Assembly (NCBI GenBank): GCA_049999725.1
Contig: JBNGIS010018209.1
Span: 22,527 to 58,135, forward strand
Length of the DNA: 35,609 bases
From: Haplomitrium mnioides
Taxonomy: Eukaryota; Marchantiophyta; Haplomitriopsida; Calobryales
Reading direction: 5' to 3'
Positions within the stretch are counted from its first letter, which is position 1; each line of letters opens with the position of its first letter. A program made the translations under genes and the position numbers. The notes beneath the pieces were generated by a model. It did not search any database, was not told where the DNA came from, and worked only from the letters and a program-made list of their open reading frames with translations. This document shows positions 29,721-35,609 of the stretch, one piece after another.

Positions 29721-30148
29721 CTTTGAATGTGAAATGCCATTCTTGATATGAGTTCGGGGGGTGCTTTCATAAAAATTTGGGTGTTCAAAGTACCATATAA
29801 GTAGGCAGTGATGACGTCCATGATGTGCATGGTAAGATGATGTTGAATAGCAAATGCTATCATGTATCTATAAGTTGTAGTGTCCATGACAGGTGAGTAT
29901 GTGAGGTTATAATCACGTCCAAGAATTTGAGTGTATCATTTGACCACTAATCTTGCCTTATATCGTGTGGCATCACCTTTTGCATTGTATTTGTGGACAA
30001 AAATAAATCTGTAATCTATCATATGCATGTCGGGAGGTGTTGGCATAACAAATCCAAATACTTGCCATTGTATGAGAGAGTCAGGTTCCGAATTATTGCT
30101 TTCTCCTATTGAGGCCAATCGGTTCTTGATTGTGCTTCTCGTACACAT
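29721..30148 (-). pseudogene. Element C reverse transcriptase, N-terminal part
   Basis: The minus strand reads QVFGFVMPTPPDMHMIDYRFIF, KYNAKGDATRYKARLVVK, then a stop, QILGRDYNLTYSPVMDTTT, HHLTMHIMDVITAYLYGTLNT and QIFMKAPPEL. These are Ty1/copia RT landmarks (KYKARLVAxG, MDVxxAYLxG, FMKxPPE). The catalytic Asp in MDVITAYLYG is kept. One frame holds from 30148 through the repeat array, so the array entered without shifting the frame. Confidence 0.85.
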
Positions 30149-30551
30149 AAAAGATCAGTGTATCATTGTTTATTGATTGTGACACAGAGAATGCAAATGA
30201 ATCATCCATAGTGGTCTGGGTTCTATCCCATATTTGACTGACATGGGAATGGTCAATTGTTATTTCATCGTTGTTTGTTGCAATGTGTAATGATGTCGGT
30301 GATGTTGGCTTATTCTTTGAGCCTTTAGGTCTGCCACACTTTGCTCTAAGCTGTATTTCAGTGGCAAGTGCGTCGACTTTTTGAGGTCGTGCTGGTGCAT
30401 TGGTAGCTTCAATATGTGATTTGGTGATGTTGGCTGCATTGTTAAATGCATCAAGTATTTTGATTAATGTTTGCTATAAATGGAAGAGTCGTTTGACTTT
30501 GGCATCAGATTGTTCGTTTTGTTGGTCAAAGTCTAATGGCAAGTGCTGGTG
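30149..30551 (-). pseudogene. Element C integrase-RT linker, relic
   Basis: This is a Ser/Thr/His-rich, low-complexity stretch with stops (for example LPLKYSLEQSVADLKAQ at about 30330-30380), as expected between integrase and RT in Ty1/copia. No catalytic motif was seen. Confidence 0.5.
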
Positions 30552-31334
30552 CTATATTAAGTTGTCCTCAAGTTTGGGTTGTACAGCTTTGTCCTCTTGT
30601 GTCAGATGTGAAAAAGATTCTTCAAAGAATTGACAATTTGCGAATTGAGACTTAAACACATCAGAGGTTGAGGGTTCAAGATATTGGCTAATAGAAGTAG
30701 ATTCAAAACTGATATATATGTCTTTATGACGTTGTGATCCCATCTTTGTTTGGTGTGGTCCTAAGATTGAGACAAGTATGAGGCAGCCAAATAAGCGTAG
30801 ATGTGATATATCTACCGGAATTTCCACAGCAAAATGATGTGGGAAATTCTGATTGAATGCAGATGGTCTGTAACAAAATAGAGATGTTGCGTGCATGATT
30901 GCATGTTCCTAGGCAATGGTGAGGAGGTTTGAATTCAGAAGTAATGGTCTTGTTATGAGTTGTATTATCTTAATAACAGATTCTGCAATGCCATTTTGAA
31001 AGTGTACATGTGGAAATGTATATTGTATGGTTATGCCAACAGATGTGCAGAAATCATCAAAAGTTTGTGAAGAGAATTCTCTGGTGTTGTCCACTCTTAG
31101 ATTTATGATTGGGTAATCAAGGAATTGTGTTGAGAGTTTCAAGATTTGGGACAGCAGTTTCGGGAAGATCATGTTTTTGGTTGTGAGAAGATATACTTTT
31201 GACCATTTGGATGATGCATCTATGGTGATAAAGAAGTATCGAAATGGTTCCAAAGGTGGGTGGATAGGTCCACAGACATCAGCATGGATTCTCTCGATGA
31301 ATCGTGATTGTTGTTTTATTGTGGGAAGGTGCAA
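30552..31334 (-). pseudogene. Element C integrase, relic
   Basis: The rve core at 30909-31334 reads IERIHADVCGPIHPP (first Asp kept), FFITIDASSKWSKVYLL, LRVDNTREFSSQTFDDFC (second Asp kept) and HFQNGIAESVIKIIQ (catalytic Glu kept). A TAG at 30909-30911 (probably from TGG) interrupts, and the same frame continues to 30552 with PVDISHLRLFGCLI, the usual Ty1/copia integrase C-terminal segment. The acidic triad is intact, unlike the RT. A frameshift near 31300 separates it from the HHCC domain upstream. Confidence 0.9.
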
Positions 31335-32460
31335 TTCTCAGTTTTTCTTGTACGTATGCTAAACATGGGTTATCCAATGGCAGTGGGTGCACATTCTGTG
31401 GTATGCCTTTGCTATCATTTTTTATGCGGTAGAACATGTCTCGGTCTAGATGCCCTATGCGGTTGTGCCATGTGAGAGTTGTGGAGACCGGTTTCGTGGA
31501 GACATGATATGAGCATATCTTGGTAGTGTACGGTCCAGGTGGTGATAGTGAGAAGGATTCATGTATGTCAAAGCTTGCTGTTGTTGGACTTAGGATATGG
31601 AGGACTTCAGTGTCCTGAAAAGATCCGGTTTGAATGTGAAAACCGTTTTGTCGTATATCCTGGAAGATGATGAGGTTCCTGGCTACTGCAGGTGTATAAA
31701 TTGCAGATTTGATATCCAATCTAGTTCCATTTGGAAATAGTATGGTTGCTAGACCATGCCCTTCTTCAATTTGATTGTGGCCAGAAATTGTTGTCATAGG
31801 CTTGGAAGAAGGTTTGATTGATGAGAAGTATTTTTGGTCTTGCAATATGATGTGCAAAGATCCGCTATCTACAATGCAGGTTATTTCAGAGTCGTTGTTC
31901 TGGTTGGACAAATATGAATAAGTCATATGACTTTCAGGATGTAGATTGTACTGAGGGTATTCATCCATGTTTGTCAATTCCAGTAAGTTGCCTTGTATCT
32001 TGTGGTTGTGAGGTTTGATGCTTTGTTGGTATAGTCGCGTTAGGTGCGTTGGTACTCTACAAGTGGGCTGGGTGTGGCCACGTATGCCACATCGATTGCA
32101 TGTTGTTTGGGGCTGGCGTGAATGAGAATGTGTTCGCCGGCCTCTATGAGATTGTCTGCCACCTCTATTGTTCCATGTGCGTTGTGAAGCGTGTTCTGGT
32201 GTCATTGACATGCAACATTCATTATGTTGATCCATGTTATTGGGGATCAGAGGTCAACTGGTGGTATGGCGGGTGGTGCTCCCTCTGAATATGGAGTGTC
32301 CTTTTCCTCTGCCTCTTGAGAGGTTTCTGTTTCTGGATTGGGGGTACAACCTAGTCCATATAAAGTGTGATTCAAGGTTCTGTGAGGGAGCAGTAGACCC
32401 CGAGGGTCTTTTCTTTGCCTTTTCTACAAGGAGTAATTGATGATTTTTAGCTAGTAGCAT
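31279..32460 (-). pseudogene. Element C gag C-terminus, zinc knuckle, protease and integrase zinc domain
   Basis: One frame runs from 32460 with a TGA at 32254-32256 (CGA to TGA likely) to 31279. In the 318-residue open piece from 32235, an Arg/His-rich stretch precedes CNRCGIRGHTQPTC (46-59, intact CCHC). The protease active site is IVDSGSLH (Asp123-Ser-Gly), followed by the GHN...GHG and LIIFQDI segments. The integrase zinc domain has His257 and His262 (TWHNRIGHL) and then NPCLAY, where the second Cys of the C-x2-C pair (Cys291, position 294) is Tyr. This is the standard Ty1/copia order. Confidence 0.9.
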
Positions 32461-32499
32461 GTATGCTATGAGTTCAGAGTATCGAGTGAATCATATATT

Positions 32500-32972
32500 T
32501 CAATATTGTGATGCTAAAATGAGATTGCTCACGAGAAAAGTCGATAGAGTTTTCTCTATTTGTTCTTTGTCAGTCACAGGGTGGCTACAGATTGCCAATT
32601 GTGAGAAAATGCGAAATAGTTCGCTGTTGTAATTTACTATGGATGTATGATCTTGAACTCGAAGATTAATCCAATTGTGTCTCGTTGCAGAGAGCGCTAT
32701 GCTTGTCAGATGGTCAAATTTGAGTCTCAGTTCTTCCCATAGTTGGTGAAGGCTGTTATAGTTCAGGTATTGTAGCCTCAGAGGTTCCACCAGGTGGTGT
32801 TGAATCAGGATGAGGGCTTTGGCTGCATCATGGGGGTGATGTCATTGTTTGTGTTGATTATTTCACGGATACCCTTGGATGTCAAGTATGTTGTGACATC
32901 TAGTGACCATGATGAGTAGTTGGATCCATCCAATCTCAGTGCCTGGAATTTCATAGATTCTATAGATGCCAT
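32500..32972 (-). pseudogene. Element C gag N-terminal and core region
   Basis: ATG at 32970-32972 begins SIESMKFQALRLDGSNYSSWS and then TTYLTSKGIREIIN, the Ty1/copia gag start (L-x-G-x-NY-x-xW). After a frameshift near 32800 the core at 32500-32790 reads LRLQYLNYNSLHQLWEEL, IALSATRHNWINLRVQDHTS and EQIEKTLSTFLVSN, matching the UBN2-type copia gag. TGA stops at 32500-32502 and shortly after look like CGA codons hit by deamination. The same frame resumes in the next piece at 32460. Confidence 0.85.
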
Positions 32973-33104
32973 TTGCAGGTTTGTGCTCTGTTTTGCTAAG
33001 AATACCTATGAATGAGAAAGATGGACCAGATTGTTTGGCGAGTGCAGCTGCTAGGTCATGGCTGTGATTGTCTGTACTTGGTACAGATTGGTGATCAATC
33101 TGAG

Positions 33105-33124
33105 TTCAGTCGATCACGGACCCA
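33105..33124 (-). promoter_or_regulatory. Candidate primer-binding site of element C
   Basis: The minus strand reads TGGGTCCGTGATCGACTGAA directly after the LTR end GGTACA. Starting with TGG next to CA is the normal layout, but I cannot name the tRNA. Confidence 0.35.
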
Positions 33125-33985
33125 TGTACCTGTTTATGCTTTCTGCTTTAAGCGGAAAAATCAAAGACTGAAATGAAAAACATGAAAGAATTGACTAAAT
33201 GCGAGCCAATTGGTTTATACTACCGAGAAATGAAATAAGAAATTGAGGTTGCTAATGATAAAAGAAACTACCCTCTATAAGTATGTCTCTACTGCTTTTG
33301 ATGTGCTTGTGGCATGTCCTCCCAGTGTTGTCTTTGTGTGAGCCTAGTCCCTGATCGTTGTGGTGCCTCTCTACAATACTGATTCTGTGAAGAAGAAAGA
33401 GTAATAGTTGCACGTATGGCCAGATATAGGTTTAGCTTGTGGAGGTGACAATGGTCAGTGTTTGCTGTTAGTATGAGTCGCCTATATTCTCTTTTAGAAG
33501 TATTTCAGAATCAAAGAGTACGTCCCTTGTGAGGGATAGATTTGTTCAGAGAAGAAGAAAAGAATCAATCAAAGATAATCAAGAGATGGGTTGAGAAAGT
33601 TGAACCGCAAAGTTTTGGAACATAAAGTGAGAGATCCTTAAGTGGCAAGATGTAGTGTTGCCCTTCTGTTGAATGTCAATATAGCGCTGTATAGTCGTTT
33701 GTGTGAAGGTATCTTTCACCGAAAGTATCTTTAGCTGAGTCTTCGTTGCTGCATGAACAAGTGAGTTGAACTTGTGCATAGGTATGTGTCGCATGTGCCT
33801 TGTCTCTCCCTTGCTTCAATGGTACTCCTGTCGTGAGTGACAGTATGTAAAGAAATCGAGGAGACAAATGTTTGGAGGCAAAATATGAGAGATCGTATTC
33901 AACTCAATGGATTTACAAAAGTGAAGAGGCTTGCGGCACGGCGGCGCTCTCTTCGATCTCCCTACTTTTCTCTCTACATACTCTG

Positions 33986-33993
33986 TATTTATA
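33986..33993 (-). promoter_or_regulatory. TATA box of the element C LTR
   Basis: TATAAATA on the minus strand, in a suitable position to drive transcription into the element C leader and gag. Confidence 0.55.
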
Positions 33994-34059
33994 CTTAAAA
34001 ATTACCCTAAATTAACTTAACAAAACTAACCCTAAAGAGGGTCCACAAAATAAGACTCT

Positions 34060-34095
34060 ACCCGTCATCCTACGGGTTACGTCATCCTACGGATT
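34060..34095. repeat. Inverted repeat and short tandem duplication at the LTR edge
   Basis: ACCCGT-CATCCT-ACGGGT (34060-34077) is a perfect 6-bp inverted repeat. CGTCATCCTACGG is repeated in tandem at 34064 and 34080. Confidence 0.7.
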
Positions 34096-34102
34096 ATGTA
34101 CA

Positions 34103-35319
34103 GAGCTTGGTATTTCAACACAGTAGAGAACCAAAACAATAACAAGATAATACTAGAAACTGAGAAGGAAAGAACAATATGAAAGGAGAGGAAGCTTGGA
34201 TGCTTATCCTTCAATGTTAGAAACAAACAAAGGAAGGTAAGATGAAAGAGTCCAGTGTAGGGGTTTGTATACTCTGGTGTCAAAGAAGAAAGAGTGTACA
34301 CACTGGTGTTGTCTCCTATGTTGGATAGTTCCTAGCAAAGAAAATGGAGAAGAAAAGAGTTTCATGAAGAACTACAGATTGAAATAGTGAAGAGAGATTG
34401 TAATGGAAGCAAAATGAAATAGGAGAGTATGACTGTCGGTCGAGCTTTTTTCGGGTTTTTTCGATTTTTTGTGTTTACTCCGGCCTAGCACAACAATTTG
34501 TGCCCAAGATTAATCAACTTGGTGCACAAGAGAGGCAAGGAGGGTCAAAACGATTTAAGGAGTCGTCTAGAGTCTGAAGAAAGCAGACTAGTTCAAACCA
34601 TGGGAAAGTTGTCTCAATTCAACGCAGGGAAGAGAAACCACTCGGAGGTCATCGAAAAGAATTGGAGCAAAGGGCTTCACTCTGAACTCGCAAATTGCTT
34701 TCCCTTTATACTCTTATATGTCATTTTTTCCTGTGTAATCTGTCATACGTGTTTTGTTTACTCCGTGTCTTCGGCGAGTATAGTATAATATTAGTATTTT
34801 ATTTTATCTATTTATTCTATTGTACTCTGTTATGTTATATGCCGATTTGTCTATTCTTCTTTGTTCCTATTCTTTCCAACTTTTCCATCGTTCATTTCTT
34901 TCTCTTTCTCTCCTTGTAGCCAACATGCAGTCGGAGCATGATTCAGCATCGTGCAAGGCAACCCCGAAGAGAAAATTCAAGACGGGGTCAGAACTTCATG
35001 AGAGAACTAGCAGGTGGAGAGAGGCAAAGCGCGGATGCCGGATGCACAATTGGAGAAATGCAAGGAGGGTTAAGAAGAAAGACTGAGAGGGTGCGAGGAA
35101 GGAGAGACAACAAAATTTGGCCGAGGAGAGAACGATGAAGAGAATTTGACCAAGAGGGGCCACACGAGCTATCTGGCAATCTCTTTGCACGTTCCTTTTT
35201 GTTTTGTTTTGCTCTGTTTTGTACCTATGTACTTTGTTTTGTGTCCATTTCGTATGTTAGTAGTATTCCCATCATTGAGGAAGTTCGGAAGGGTACTCTA
35301 CTCACCGTGTCTGAGAAGA
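34103..35319. other. Unassigned flank right of element C
   Basis: No recognised domain. Two plus-strand segments (about 34500-34690 and 34930-35160) are purine-rich with short open stretches, each followed by a T-rich stretch, which could be the untranslated end of another element. None of the short proteins matches a family I know. Confidence 0.35.
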
Positions 35320-35609
35320 AATTTGTTTTATATATTATTTTATATGTCCTATTATTATTTATTATTTATTATTATATAAAAAACTATACTCCCCCTATCC
35401 GATAGTACGGGGATTAAAAAAGCTTACCCCTATTGGGCTACACTATTTATTTTATTATATTTATTTATTTTTATATTAGTTAGTATTATTTCTATTATAC
35501 TCATTTTTATATTATATAATAATAATAATATATTTAATATTATTTTATTACATTAATATTTTATTATTAGATATTATATTATATTATATTGGTTGTTTAA
35601 TATTTATAC
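35320..35609. repeat. Low-complexity AT-rich tract
   Basis: The tract is almost entirely A and T (TATTA and TTATT words). It is interrupted at 35391-35412 by a small imperfect hairpin, CCCCCTATC-C-GATAGTACGGGG. It continues to the window edge. Confidence 0.8.

Larger units (their letters stand above)
33125..34102 (-). mobile_element. Candidate 5' LTR of element C
   Basis: This 978-bp stretch has minus-strand ends TGTACATAATCC...GGTACA, sharing the inverted termini TGTAC/GTACA, and lies just upstream of the gag leader. A TATAAATA box (33986-33993, minus) sits about 110 bp from the start, preceded by GGGTTAGTTTTG and TTAGGGTAA words common in plant copia LTRs. No second copy lies in the window, so the call rests on termini, promoter and position. 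Confidence 0.5.

Noticed and set aside
35320-35609. AT-rich end as an organellar fragment or matrix-attachment region
   Set aside because: No organellar gene or tRNA is present, and AT-richness alone does not support a functional call.

Overview
The window looks like nuclear DNA of a land plant with a large, repeat-rich genome. A gymnosperm or a fern/lycophyte-grade plant would fit, but that is inference from element families; no host gene was recognised. Nearly all recognisable coding sequence is decayed LTR-retrotransposon polyprotein on the minus strand. Many in-frame stops and catalytic losses are G-to-A changes on the coding strand (TGG to TAG, Asp to Asn, Glu to Lys) or CGA to TGA, the signature of long-term 5-methylcytosine deamination.

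Element A (about 1-6652 plus 22830-23614 and probably beyond) is an old Tat/Athila-like Ty3/gypsy element. Read on the minus strand it runs from a primer-binding-site relic (23587-23607) through gag (22830-23586, continued at 5000-6652), protease (4170-4580), reverse transcriptase (3130-4026), RNase H (2340-2960) and integrase (1101-2215). Its gag is split by element B.

Element B (6653-22829, about 16.2 kb) is the main item of interest. It is a Ty3/gypsy-type element whose pol carries two unusual modules: a C5-cytosine DNA methyltransferase domain between protease and reverse transcriptase (16204-16515 and 14940-15624), and a PHD-type zinc finger at the C-terminus after integrase (7342-7692). 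The order on the minus strand is leader, gag (two CCHC knuckles), protease, methyltransferase, RT, RNase H, about 4 kb of GC-rich non-coding DNA, integrase, PHD, polypurine tract. Its terminal repeats have a split or permuted layout (A1 - internal - B1 - A2 - B2). The outer ends are TG...CA and are flanked by the short duplication TTGG. Removing B restores an open gag frame in A. A 569-bp solo LTR of a third family (15630-16198) sits inside B, directly after the catalytic Pro-Cys-Gln codons of the methyltransferase.

The interval 23614-27000 holds the putative 5' LTR of A, several short tandem repeats and otherwise unassigned AT-rich DNA.

Element C (about 27000-34102) is a decayed Ty1/copia element on the minus strand: LTR with TATA box (33125-34102), gag, CCHC knuckle, DSG protease, integrase, RT and RNase H. 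Its RT is interrupted by about 15 in-frame copies of a short peptide repeat (29080-29720) in which each DNA unit contains a GGAC/GTCC inverted repeat. The right end (34103-35609) is unassigned and becomes extremely AT-rich.

No tRNA, rRNA, CRISPR array or intact protein-coding gene was found.
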